A DNA stretch of 35,615 nucleotides from positions 1 through 35,615 of the forward strand of contig JAEUVK010000119.1 of NCBI GenBank assembly GCA_016787135.1, given 5' to 3'. The notes beneath the pieces were generated by a model. It was not told the origin of the DNA, searched no databases, and was given only the letters and a program-made list of their open reading frames with translations. Position numbers and translations under genes: made by a program. Source of the DNA: Chitinophagaceae bacterium (lineage in GTDB: Bacteria > Bacteroidota > Bacteroidia > Chitinophagales > Chitinophagaceae). Shown piece by piece: positions 17,237-26,530 of this stretch (its first letter is position 1; the number at the start of each line of letters is the position of its first letter).

Positions 17237-20200
17237 TTCACAGGTTTATAAAAAAGTAACTCTTTATTATTTCTTGCTACCACCATTATCTTTTCTCCTT
17301 TTGAATACCTGATCCATTTTGCATCCCTTGTTTCACCATCCGGCTTTGACAGGCACCCTTCTATCTTAAAATCCTTTTTCGACCTGTTGAATGAAAAGAA
17401 CGTTGGCGGTAATGCGTCATATCTTCCCTCATACGGAATGACGCCATAGAAATTTCCGGCCGCAAGGTAAGTGGGTTCCTGGTTAAAAAAAGATGACGAA
17501 AAACAGAAAACAGGAGCTGACTGCAGTTCTTCCGGCAGGTCATACCTTGTAAAGCCTCCTTTACCATCATTGATGAAACAGGAAGAACTAAGGACTTCGG
17601 CTTTTAATTCAGTATAGTCTTTGAACAGGTCATAAAACATATACTGAACAGTTTTGCCGGCTACTTCCTTATATGTGAGATACGCTTTTTTAAGCACGGG
17701 TAATTGCCTTTCCAGTTCATCCTTCGCCAGAAATGTATATTCTTTTCCATCAATGGTATAGACCATCACCTGGTCAATGGAATTGTTATTATCAAAATCC
17801 TTTACATACAGTTTTAACGGTCCGGTCTTGCCGGCCCAGAGTTTAGAATTATGGCCCCAGTTCCCGGCCAGTAAATCCATTAAGCCGTCGCCATTTATAT
17901 CAGTAGGATATAAACACTGCCACAAACCCGTTGAGTTGGGTATCTCTGTTTCCGTGAAATGACCCTTGTCATTCATAAGGATCTTTACCGGCATCCATTC
18001 ACCTGTTATGATAAGGTCCGGCCAGGTATCATTATTCACATCGGCAAAACAGGCAGAGGTAACCATGCCGGTTTTTTGAAGATAGATAGTATTTCTGTCG
18101 GCGAGCAGAAAGTTGCCCTGACCCTGGTTTAAATAAAAGTAAGAAGTAACCGGTAATCCATAAGCGGTTTGGCTGGCCAGGTTACCTACAAAAAAATCAT
18201 TGAGCCCGTCTTTATTAATATCAGCTACCGCCACACAGGATTTACTGTCAAATTGATTGGGAAAAGTATTGGGAAGGTGTTTGAAATTACCTTTACCGTC
18301 GTTTATATACAACCGGTCTAATCCCTGCACACTGCCTTCTAATACTTCATTACCTCCTGCTATTACCAGCAGATCCGGGAACTTGTCCTCATTGGCATCA
18401 AAAAAAACGGCATCTACATCTTCTGCATCTTTGAATTGTTCGAACAAAGCATTGTTCGTTGAAATAAAAGTGCCATTAGGTTGCTGTATCATAAGAGCAC
18501 CGGCCTGCCCTTTAGCTCCGCATACATAAAAATCATCTAATCCGTCACCATTTACATCCCCCACAGCAATTTTGGGTCCTCTTGTACTCTCTTCGTGGGG
18601 TATAAGGTATTGGACATTAAAGTCTAAAAAATCATTTTCTCTGTGTGTCCAGTTGCATTGGACCTCTGCCGTAATATCCCTGAACATTTGCCTTTGCTGC
18701 GGAAAAAAGTTCTCATACAAAAAGCCGTCGCCAGCTTTGGTCTGTGATACTTTCAGGAACTGGTTTGTCGGGACGTTTTTCAAAAGTTCATACCGCTGAT
18801 CAGGCCACACTATTAAAATGCTGTCAATTGTGGCTGTGCTATCCAGTCCAAAATGAAGACGCGGGTCAGATGACGATTGAAATCCTCTTGTCAGCATCAG
18901 TTGCTGATACTGGATACCTTTATCAGTAAAGAGATAGGCTTTGGCGCCAATACCATAGGTATTCAGGCTATCTCCCTTAAAAGAAAGAGAAAGAAAATTC
19001 TTTTTTGGTGAATTATTCTTCAGAACAAAAGATGTTCCGTTAAGACTATTCACCACCAGGTCGGGTTTACCATCGTTATCGAAGTCTGCATAAGCTGCCC
19101 CATTAAAATACCCGCTCAGTTCTCCGAGACCCCACGCATCACTTTCATTGGAAAACGCAGCATTACTATGCCCTTTAAATACAAAAGGATGTGATGCGCC
19201 ATCGGGCATTGCATTGATCGTTTCTTCATCATAAGCATCTGTTGCGTTCAGTCCTTTTTTGATCTGCACATCCGAAACAAAGCGGATATAATCCAGGTCA
19301 ACGGGTCTTTTTACTATGCCGCTGGTAATAAACAGGTCTTTGTTACCATCATTATCAAAATCGGCAAATAGCGGGGACCAACTCCAGTCGGTAGCTGATA
19401 CTCCGTTCATCAGCCCAACTTCGCTGTATGAAGATCCATGGTTGTTATTGCGTTGCAGACAGTTTTTGGAATATTGGTGCTGGTAGCCCTGAAGCTCAAG
19501 TTTTACTTTGTAGATATCCGGATTTTCATCGCTCCCGTAGGTCTTTAATGTCTTTTCATCAGGGGGCAGCATATCCACAGTAATAATATCCATCTGGCCG
19601 TCATTATTATAATCAGCCGCATCATTACCCATGCTGAAACGGCTGTAATGATTAAAATGCTGCACTCCTTCTTCTTTGAAAGTGCCGTTTTTCTGGTTCA
19701 GGTAATAGTAATCGTTCTCATGAAAATCATTTCCTACATAAACATCCTCCCAGCCGTCATTATTAAAATCGGCAACAGCCAATCCTAACCCGTAGCCCAG
19801 CAAACTCTGATATATACCCGCCTGTTTCGATACATCAGTAAACTTTACCTGTCCATTTACCCGTTCATTTTTTAAGAGCATATCGCCGGCGAGTGAATCA
19901 TATTTTGAGCGATTAGAGGTGTCAGTAATATTTTCATGGGGCCTTTTAGAATGACGAAGCAGGTAACAGTCAAGATCGCCATCCTTATCAAAATCAAAAA
20001 AGGCAGCCTGTGTTGACAGGCCATGAAAATTCAAACCGTATTCTTTTGCTTTATTAGTAAATGTTCCGTCTCCATTATTAATGAATAATTCATTCTCGCC
20101 CTTCAGGTTGAATACACCGGATACAACGCTGACATAGATATCAAGCCTGCCGTCGCTGTTCACATCTGCCATGGTTACACCGCTGCACCAATCGGAAGAT

Positions 20201-20547
20201 CCGGCCACGCCTGCTTTATCAGTGATGTCTTCAAATTCAAAATTGCCTTTGTTGAGATATAATTTATTTTGCCCCCTGTCATTGGCGGTGAAATAAATAT
20301 CCGGCAGGCCGTCGTTATTGATATCACCTGTAGCCACGCCGCCGCCATTATAATAATAGAGGTAATATAATATGCTGAATAATTTCTTTTTGACAGGCTT
20401 GTTGGAAAAAGTAATATTTGACCGGGAAGAAGGAATGGTTTCAAAAAGGGATGAAGAACCTTTCTTGCCGGTACAGGAAGTCCATACCAGGCCCGGAATA
20501 ATAATGCAAACAACCAGTATTTTGATTGAAAATCGTTTATATATCAT
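17233..20547 (-). CDS. Large FG-GAP (VCBS) repeat and ASPIC/UnbV-domain lipoprotein
   Basis: 1104 residues with a lipobox at Cys25 (VWTSC). About 13 calcium-binding loops of the DxNxDGxxD kind are spread along the chain, for example GDINNDGLPD (74-83), ADVNSDGRLD, FDFDKDGDLD, ADFNNDGWED, ADFDNDGKPD, GDVNGDGLDD and TDINGDGLMD, implying one or two FG-GAP beta-propellers. An ASPIC/UnbV domain lies at about 517-590 between the two repeat blocks. No catalytic signature is seen. Proteins of this architecture are common in Bacteroidota glycan loci beside SusCD and are thought to be surface binding or scaffold proteins; function is not proven. It overlaps the GH30 gene (ATGA) and follows the LamG gene after a 105-base gap holding a hairpin. 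Confidence 0.9.
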   Translation of the reverse strand: MIYKRFSIKILVVCIIIPGLVWTSCTGKKGSSSLFETIPSSRSNITFSNKPVKKKLFSILYYLYYYNGGGVATGDINNDGLPDIYFTANDRGQNKLYLNKGNFEFEDITDKAGVAGSSDWCSGVTMADVNSDGRLDIYVSVVSGVFNLKGENELFINNGDGTFTNKAKEYGLNFHGLSTQAAFFDFDKDGDLDCYLLRHSKRPHENITDTSNRSKYDSLAGDMLLKNERVNGQVKFTDVSKQAGIYQSLLGYGLGLAVADFNNDGWEDVYVGNDFHENDYYYLNQKNGTFKEEGVQHFNHYSRFSMGNDAADYNNDGQMDIITVDMLPPDEKTLKTYGSDENPDIYKVKLELQGYQHQYSKNCLQRNNNHGSSYSEVGLMNGVSATDWSWSPLFADFDNDGNKDLFITSGIVKRPVDLDYIRFVSDVQIKKGLNATDAYDEETINAMPDGASHPFVFKGHSNAAFSNESDAWGLGELSGYFNGAAYADFDNDGKPDLVVNSLNGTSFVLKNNSPKKNFLSLSFKGDSLNTYGIGAKAYLFTDKGIQYQQLMLTRGFQSSSDPRLHFGLDSTATIDSILIVWPDQRYELLKNVPTNQFLKVSQTKAGDGFLYENFFPQQRQMFRDITAEVQCNWTHRENDFLDFNVQYLIPHEESTRGPKIAVGDVNGDGLDDFYVCGAKGQAGALMIQQPNGTFISTNNALFEQFKDAEDVDAVFFDANEDKFPDLLVIAGGNEVLEGSVQGLDRLYINDGKGNFKHLPNTFPNQFDSKSCVAVADINKDGLNDFFVGNLASQTAYGLPVTSYFYLNQGQGNFLLADRNTIYLQKTGMVTSACFADVNNDTWPDLIITGEWMPVKILMNDKGHFTETEIPNSTGLWQCLYPTDINGDGLMDLLAGNWGHNSKLWAGKTGPLKLYVKDFDNNNSIDQVMVYTIDGKEYTFLAKDELERQLPVLKKAYLTYKEVAGKTVQYMFYDLFKDYTELKAEVLSSSCFINDGKGGFTRYDLPEELQSAPVFCFSSSFFNQEPTYLAAGNFYGVIPYEGRYDALPPTFFSFNRSKKDFKIEGCLSKPDGETRDAKWIRYSKGEKIMVVARNNKELLFYKPVK

Positions 20548-20579
20548 TCTAAAAAAATTATAACCGGTTCATTATGTTC

Positions 20580-20612
20580 AAAGGGCTGAAACAAATAATT
20601 GTTCAGCCCTTT
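20580..20612 (-). other. Hairpin between lamG and FG-GAP genes
   Basis: Perfect 11-bp inverted repeat (20580-20590 with 20602-20612; arm AAAGGGCTGAA) around an 11-base AT-rich loop. In the direction of the PUL transcript it is followed by only three T residues that are part of the stem, so it is not a classic intrinsic terminator for the minus strand; a run of five T (20610-20614) exists only for plus-strand transcription. It may act as a partial terminator or as an RNA 3'-end stabiliser for the susC-susD-lamG part of the message. Confidence 0.5.
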
Positions 20613-20651
20613 TTCTGCTTATACTCTGCCTGCTATATGAAAAAAGTCTTC

Positions 20652-21533
20652 TTACTTTTTGCCGGTGAACAAGGCCTGTATTTCAGTAGGTGTCAGTACC
20701 GTGCTGTATAGCCTAAGTTGATCAAGGCTTCCTTTTAAAGAGCTTTGAAGCCATCCACCTTCACCATCACCTTCGCTATCATTCCTCGGGCCACGGCCGA
20801 CGCGATATTCGCCGATCTTCTTGGTAGCAAGCCTCAGGTTTCCATGTCCTGTCCAGGATTTTATATTAGGATTAACCACTCCATCCATATACAGTCTCAT
20901 ATTACTGCTTGCCGCGTCGTAAGTCAAAACCATGTGATGCCAGTTATTGTCACAAATTCCGGCAATACTTTGACCACCCTCCCAGGTGAACCAGGCATCC
21001 GTTGCGCTGCTGGTGGGGTCGCTCGGGTTAGACGGGCTCACAGTCATTACTTTTACAGCACAAGCGGTATTATTTCCTTCAAGGAACACGATCATAATCG
21101 AATTGCTCCAATGATAAGTATCATCAGATGAACGGAGTGAAAAAATGTATTCAGGTCCGTTGGTGCCAAGATTGTTGGTGGTTTGACCATTTTTCTTAAA
21201 CCAAACGGAAATGGTAAAGCTGTTGCTTTGCGCCCATTCATTGAATGAAGAATATTTAATGAATTTTTTAGCGCTGCCCTGCACTCCTTTACCGGAAACT
21301 CCTGTTACAGATGCCAATGGATTGTCGCCTGGGAAGTTTGCGCGGATGCTGTCTACCGCATTCATTAGCGAATTGGTGGTGGTGCCATCAAAAGCTACAA
21401 AAAACTTCAAAGGGCCTCCTGGCGGATTCGTGTCTTCAGGATAGTCGGCCCAATCCGGCCTTGACTTTTTCTGGCAGGAAAATAATACCGGCACAAGCGC
21501 TGCCAATAAAAAAATTACTATAATTTTTTTCAT
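20652..21533 (-). CDS. LamG-domain surface lipoprotein (probable glycan-binding protein)
   Basis: 293 residues; lipobox Cys20 (VLFSC) followed by QKKSRPDW. Residues about 45-290 form a LamG/concanavalin-like jelly roll, with FTISVWFKKNG, NWHHMVLTYDAASSNMRLYMDG and SLDQLRLYSTVLTPTEIQALF as the clearest family strings. It lies 17 bases after susD, the position usually held by SusE/F-type surface glycan-binding proteins, so a role in binding the target glucan at the cell surface is likely. No catalytic residues of GH16-type laminarinases (ExDxxE) are seen, which argues against an enzyme. Confidence 0.88.
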   Translation of the reverse strand: MKKIIVIFLLAALVPVLFSCQKKSRPDWADYPEDTNPPGGPLKFFVAFDGTTTNSLMNAVDSIRANFPGDNPLASVTGVSGKGVQGSAKKFIKYSSFNEWAQSNSFTISVWFKKNGQTTNNLGTNGPEYIFSLRSSDDTYHWSNSIMIVFLEGNNTACAVKVMTVSPSNPSDPTSSATDAWFTWEGGQSIAGICDNNWHHMVLTYDAASSNMRLYMDGVVNPNIKSWTGHGNLRLATKKIGEYRVGRGPRNDSEGDGEGGWLQSSLKGSLDQLRLYSTVLTPTEIQALFTGKK

Positions 21534-21550
21534 ACAGTTTATTTTTTAAA

Positions 21551-23056
21551 TCAATAACAAGGGTTTTGTACCAACACCCCACCGGCAAAATCTATTGCAG
21601 CCTGTGGCAGGGGATAATACTTTTTACAGTCGTTGTTATAACCCAGCGAACTCAGTACTGAAGATGCGTCACCCCAGCGAACAAGATCGAAGAATCTTTC
21701 GCCTTCCATAGCAAATTCAAACCTTCTCTCCTGTTTGATAGCTGTACGCATCTGCGCCTTGGTACTAAAGGCCACATCTGTAAGTCCTGCACGGCTCCTG
21801 ATCATATTGACCCAGGTAGTGGCATTCGTTTCATTGATGGACCCGCCTACTTCATTGGCCGCTTCGGCAGCCATCAATAGAACATCACTGTACCGTATAA
21901 GAGAGTGATTGATCCATCTGTTTTGTCTTACACCGGTCGCTTCCTGCATGGACGGCTCAGGATAAACTTTCTTATTCCAGTATAAACGCGGAATTGTCGG
22001 ATAATCCGGAACCAATTTTCCATAACCATCATCCTGACCGGAAAAGAGAACGGTAGCAGCTTTTCTTTTATCATTTGCAGCATATGCATTTACGAGATTA
22101 TCGGTAGGTGTATTCCATCCCCAACCCAGGTCCCATTGGCCGGCGCCGCGTACACCCTGTTCAACACCCCACTCATACCCAGTAGTCGCCACGGATGATT
22201 TGTCGTTGGCTGCCTGCACTTCCAGCAAAGATTCTTTCGAATTTTCGCCGGCAACGAGGAAATTAGTGGCATAACCTGGATTAAGACCATATTTGCCTGA
22301 ATTGATGATTTGTTGGCAAAGAGCAAGAGCCCCTGCCCAATCCTGCCGATAAAGTTTAGCCTTTGCATGAAGCGCCATGGCGGTATACTTTGTCAAACGA
22401 CCGGGATAGGCATTATTACCGGCGGCATTCAACCAGTCGTTGGGTAAATTAGCGATGGCAAAGTTCAAATCCTCGTCTATAAGGGCATAGATCTGCGCTA
22501 CTGTCGCCTTCGGCTTTTTAGAGTCATTGGCGCTGTAAATCCTGAAATCAATCTTGGGCACTTCTCCATATACTCTTACGAGGTCAAAATATGTAAAAGC
22601 CCTGAAAAATTTGGCTTCAGCCACGTTGGTCAAAGAAGCGGCATCAATCAGGTCCAGAGAGTCCGCCGTCTGGATCAATGTATTGGTTTTGGCTATAAGA
22701 TTGTACTTCTGGTCCCAGTAAATTGAACTTGACCAATGCGCCTTATCGTATTGAAACCCGTCAAAAATAACGCCCCAGTCTGCTCCGTCAGACGCAGAGC
22801 TTCCTTTCATTGCATCATCATCCCTGAAAGAGTGCATGGCAAACCAGGGAATACTGCTGAAACCATGATAAGCTGAGTTGCGGTCAGTGAATGCAGAATA
22901 CAAACCAAAGGCAAGACCTTCCAAACCACCCTGGTTCAGGTCTTCCAGCGTTGCATTGAGCGGCTTCCTGTCCAGGAATTTTTTACACCCAAACATCCCG
23001 CTAAAGGCAATCACGATCATTGCCCAGCCGAATATTTTTACGAATCTATATTTCAT
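21551..23056 (-). CDS. susD: SusD/RagB-family starch-binding-like lipoprotein
   Basis: 501 residues with a lipobox at Cys24 (MFGC) followed by KKFLDRKPLNATLEDL, the standard SusD opening. The helical TPR-like half (FRAFTYFDLVRVYGEVP) and the C-terminal part (INHSLIRYSDVLLMAAEAAN, IKQERRFEFAMEGERFFDLVRWG) are textbook for RagB/SusD proteins. It forms the lid of the SusC transporter and binds the polysaccharide at the surface. It begins 19 bases after susC. The symbol denotes family membership, not starch specificity; the neighbouring enzymes point to a beta-glucan. Confidence 0.96.
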   Translation of the reverse strand: MKYRFVKIFGWAMIVIAFSGMFGCKKFLDRKPLNATLEDLNQGGLEGLAFGLYSAFTDRNSAYHGFSSIPWFAMHSFRDDDAMKGSSASDGADWGVIFDGFQYDKAHWSSSIYWDQKYNLIAKTNTLIQTADSLDLIDAASLTNVAEAKFFRAFTYFDLVRVYGEVPKIDFRIYSANDSKKPKATVAQIYALIDEDLNFAIANLPNDWLNAAGNNAYPGRLTKYTAMALHAKAKLYRQDWAGALALCQQIINSGKYGLNPGYATNFLVAGENSKESLLEVQAANDKSSVATTGYEWGVEQGVRGAGQWDLGWGWNTPTDNLVNAYAANDKRKAATVLFSGQDDGYGKLVPDYPTIPRLYWNKKVYPEPSMQEATGVRQNRWINHSLIRYSDVLLMAAEAANEVGGSINETNATTWVNMIRSRAGLTDVAFSTKAQMRTAIKQERRFEFAMEGERFFDLVRWGDASSVLSSLGYNNDCKKYYPLPQAAIDFAGGVLVQNPCY

Positions 23057-23075
23057 ATTTTTACTGGTTTAATTG

Positions 23076-26000
23076 TTAGAAATTGACATTTATCCCTCCC
23101 GTGAATACAGCTGGGATAGGGTTATCGCCGGTATCAATACCAAAGCTGGTTGGAGAACCGCCAAACTCAGGGGAATAACCGGAGTTGCGCTTCCATGTTT
23201 TCAGGTTTTGGAAATTGACAAACACCCTGAAGCTTTTGATCTTTAATCTCTCCAATGCTTTGGGATTGATATTGTACCCAAGCTGCAGGTTCCTGATACG
23301 GAAATAACTTCCATCTTCCACACCATAAGTAGATGGCAAACGGTTGGTTGAGTGATCGTCGCCGAGAATCGGATCCCAGTTGGATGTACCTTCACCATGC
23401 CAGCGGTTCAATTTAAATTTAGGATAGTTAAACTTCGTATAAGGTAATTCTGAACTTCCCCAATAGCGATACACTTCGTTTCCATATACTCCCTGCACAT
23501 CAATACCGACATCAAAATTTTTATATTTCACGGTAACATTACCTCCATAAGTAAAATCAGGCGTCGGATTGCCGATCATTGTCCTGTCATCAGTTGTTAC
23601 GACGCCGTCGCCATTAATATCAGCATATTTTAAATCGCCGGGGCCGTAAGTATTACCAAGACTCATTGCTGGTGAAGCAAGCTTTTCAGCATAGGTTTGG
23701 AAAACACCTGTTACAACATAACCATAAAAGTAACCGATCGGGTAGCCTGCTACGGTTCTGTTGGGATACTGTTCATCCGGATTAGATGTAAACGGAGAAT
23801 TGAGGAAAAGGTTGTCATATGTGGTGATATTACCTGAAACCGTAATGTCAATATCCTTTGCTACTGTATGGTTATAAGTAAGCGAGGCTTCAATTCCCTT
23901 GTTTCTCATATCACCAAAATTGGTCAATTGAAGGTATCCGCCACCTGCGCTGATCAATGCCAGCAGATCTTTTGTCTTTTTATGATAGTAAACAATATCG
24001 CCGGACAGTTTTCTTTTCAACATACTAAACTCGATCCCCACTTCCTGACCATACACCTGCTCCCAATGAAGGTCTTTGCCTGCGAGATACTCTTCAGAAT
24101 AAACGGGAACAGTCAGGTTACCAAACACGGCGTATTGCGCTTTCAGGGAGGGATAAGCCGGGTAATTAAACCCGTATGTATTTTGCACGCCCAGCTTACC
24201 GTAGCTGCCCTTTACTTTAAGATAGTCAAAGATGGTTTGGTTGGAGAAGAAATCTTCCTTGGTGACTTCCCATGCTGCACCTACCGAATAAAAGTCATCT
24301 CCCTGATTATCGTAATCCTGTCTCCATGCTGAAGACAAATCACGCCTGTAAGACAGGTTCAGCATGTACTTGCCTTTATAACTGTATAAAGCTCTCGCCA
24401 GGTAAGAAACAGTTGCTTTTTCCCATTGATCTGACCCTACTTGGCGGGTCTCTCTGTCGCCCCATACTGTATTAAGATACCAGAAACGTTTATCATTTGG
24501 TATCGCCTGCCCAGTGGCTGATTGAGAAATACTTCCATTGATATTCCTGTAGCTGTTGAAATAAGTGGTAAAGCCACCTGTAAGCGTCAGACCATGATCG
24601 TTGAAATTCTTCTTAAAAGTTAACACATGGTCCTGCTGAATCTTGTTATACTTTGAATTCGACTGAGAAACCGACGTCAACTGGTAAGATCGGTGAGTAA
24701 ATACAGTATTGGTGGCAGGGTTATACACGCTGTCGATCGGGCGGTATGACCTGTAATCAACATTGGAGATGTCCCCGTATACTGTTGAACGCAGGGTAAA
24801 GTATTTTAAAAATTTCACTTCAGCAAACACACTGGCAACCATCCTATGCTCATAGGATAGTTCCTTATCCCAGTTATGCTCCAGTTCCATAGCCGGGTTG
24901 TTCATCTGAGCGGCTTGGATCGCCAGGTCATAATAAGCGTTATAGTCATTATTATATACAGGTGTGATAGGCAGTGTCCTTCTTGCCGTAAACAAAAGAC
25001 CATTGGCTGCGCTATAAGGATTACGCTGGCGCAATCCCATTACATTAAATCCAATCTTTATGTTGTTAGAAAGCTTTAATTCATCGCTGATATTTAGAGA
25101 CATCTTTTGCAACTGCTGATGTTTGATCACACCCTGGTCATAAGCATGGCCAACACTCATATAGAATTTGTTCTTTTCTGAAGAAGTGCTCAGGCTTAAG
25201 TTATTTGCCGTAAAAATGCCAGTGCGGGTCAGCTCCTCCACCCAATCTGTATTACCTGTCCACGGGGTAAAATTAAAACGATCTGTACCTGTAATGCCAA
25301 GATTTGTTTGTTCCTCTTCAAAAAGCATTTTGAATTCTTCGGCATTCACCATGTCAATTTTATCCACAAGTTTTTTTGTTCCAACCGTAGAGTTAAAGTT
25401 AATAGCCAACTGGCCGGCTTTTGCCTTTTTGGTCGTAATAGCGATAACACCATTAGCACCGCGAACACCAAAGATGGCCAGCGAAGAAGGATCTTTCAAA
25501 ATTTCGATTGACTCAATATCGCTCGGGTTCAGGTAATTGATATTATCGTTGAAAATTCCGTCAACAATGTAAAGCGGTTTGGTACCCCCTGCAGATAAGC
25601 TACCTGTCCCCCTTAACCTGATATCGGGCTCAGCTCCCGGCACCCCTGTATTGACAACATACAGGCCGGCTACCTTCCCCTGCAGCGAAGCAACAGGATT
25701 TACGTTAGGCTTGTCGGCGACATCCTTACCGGAAATTTTAACTATCGAACCTGTCAGATCTCTTTTTGCAGCCGTACCATACCCGATCACTACCACCTGA
25801 TCAATCACCCTGGTAGAAGTAACCAATGCCACAGATACATCTGTTCTTCCGGCCAGCGCCACTTCCTGCTGTTCGTACCCTACCGAGGAAATAATAAGCG
25901 TAACATTAGCATTGGCCACAGCCAATGAAAAGTTCCCGTTATTATCAGTAGTAGTACCAGTGGTCGTGCCTTTTACCTGCACAGAAGCACCGGCCAGCGG

Positions 26001-26420
26001 AGCGCCACCTTCACCGGTTACTTTACCACGTACGATCACTTCCGGCACCGGGGCTGGTGCATTGGGATCTTCCTTGATCACCACAAGATTGTTTTCCATC
26101 ATCTGGTAGAGCAATCTTGTTTTTTGCAGCATGAGGTCAAGCACCTCATCAAGCGCTGCTTCCTTTACATTCAGGGATACCTTTTCCCGGATATCCTGCA
26201 GGTTGTTGTTGTACAAAAACCGGTAGTTCGTTTGCTTTTCAATACTGGAAAGAATCCCGGCAATCTCGGCTTTCTTTACTTTGATGCTTATCTTATTCTG
26301 GCTAAAACCATTCGCTGAAACATTCAGCGTAAAAAATAAGATAAACAGCGCAGTCAGTTTCATAGCAAGCAGAACTTTTGATTGCAACGGCCTTTGGTCA
26401 ACCGTTAAGAAACATTTCAT
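23076..26420 (-). CDS. susC: SusC/RagA-family TonB-dependent transporter with STN domain
   Basis: 1114 residues. The signal peptide probably starts at Met20 (MKLTALFILFFTLNVSANGFSQ), preceded by a 19-residue extension. Domains: secretin/TonB short N-terminal (STN) domain at about 43-117, carboxypeptidase-regulatory-like domain at 128-200, TonB-box-like DQVVVIGYGT (207-216), plug to about 330 (VNPVASLQGKVAGLYV, RGTGSLSAGGTKPLYIVDG, IESIEILKDPSSLAIFGVRGANGV) and the beta-barrel ending in Phe. It imports glycan oligomers across the outer membrane. The STN domain is the part that talks to a FecR anti-sigma factor, and fecR and an ECF sigma gene lie immediately upstream, so it is also a sensor. 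Confidence 0.97.
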   Translation of the reverse strand: MKCFLTVDQRPLQSKVLLAMKLTALFILFFTLNVSANGFSQNKISIKVKKAEIAGILSSIEKQTNYRFLYNNNLQDIREKVSLNVKEAALDEVLDLMLQKTRLLYQMMENNLVVIKEDPNAPAPVPEVIVRGKVTGEGGAPLAGASVQVKGTTTGTTTDNNGNFSLAVANANVTLIISSVGYEQQEVALAGRTDVSVALVTSTRVIDQVVVIGYGTAAKRDLTGSIVKISGKDVADKPNVNPVASLQGKVAGLYVVNTGVPGAEPDIRLRGTGSLSAGGTKPLYIVDGIFNDNINYLNPSDIESIEILKDPSSLAIFGVRGANGVIAITTKKAKAGQLAINFNSTVGTKKLVDKIDMVNAEEFKMLFEEEQTNLGITGTDRFNFTPWTGNTDWVEELTRTGIFTANNLSLSTSSEKNKFYMSVGHAYDQGVIKHQQLQKMSLNISDELKLSNNIKIGFNVMGLRQRNPYSAANGLLFTARRTLPITPVYNNDYNAYYDLAIQAAQMNNPAMELEHNWDKELSYEHRMVASVFAEVKFLKYFTLRSTVYGDISNVDYRSYRPIDSVYNPATNTVFTHRSYQLTSVSQSNSKYNKIQQDHVLTFKKNFNDHGLTLTGGFTTYFNSYRNINGSISQSATGQAIPNDKRFWYLNTVWGDRETRQVGSDQWEKATVSYLARALYSYKGKYMLNLSYRRDLSSAWRQDYDNQGDDFYSVGAAWEVTKEDFFSNQTIFDYLKVKGSYGKLGVQNTYGFNYPAYPSLKAQYAVFGNLTVPVYSEEYLAGKDLHWEQVYGQEVGIEFSMLKRKLSGDIVYYHKKTKDLLALISAGGGYLQLTNFGDMRNKGIEASLTYNHTVAKDIDITVSGNITTYDNLFLNSPFTSNPDEQYPNRTVAGYPIGYFYGYVVTGVFQTYAEKLASPAMSLGNTYGPGDLKYADINGDGVVTTDDRTMIGNPTPDFTYGGNVTVKYKNFDVGIDVQGVYGNEVYRYWGSSELPYTKFNYPKFKLNRWHGEGTSNWDPILGDDHSTNRLPSTYGVEDGSYFRIRNLQLGYNINPKALERLKIKSFRVFVNFQNLKTWKRNSGYSPEFGGSPTSFGIDTGDNPIPAVFTGGINVNF

Positions 26421-26488
26421 ATTTTAGCATATTAGGGGTTAAACAATCCTACTCTGACAGGTTGGTTCATTCGTTTAGCCTTCTTTTC

Positions 26489-26516
26489 AACGGGGAATGC
26501 GCCAACATTCTCCGTT
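26489..26516 (-). other. Hairpin between fecR and susC
   Basis: 11-bp stem with one G-U wobble (26489-26499 with 26506-26516) and a 6-base loop, starting 15 bases after the fecR stop. As on the other flank of the susC-susD-lamG block, the T-run (26515-26519) is on the wrong side for minus-strand termination. It may separate the regulatory genes from the structural genes, or mark a processing or weak termination site; a susC promoter probably lies in the remaining 68 bases. Confidence 0.45.
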
Positions 26517-26530
26517 TTTATCTTCTGTCG

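Noticed and set aside
20580..20614. Intrinsic terminator ending the PUL transcript after lamG
   Set aside because: No T-run follows the stem in the minus direction, and the next gene continues the same locus, so only a partial or processing role is kept.
20652..21533. LamG protein as a laminarinase-type enzyme
   Set aside because: No ExDxxE catalytic motif of GH16 was found, so a binding role is preferred.
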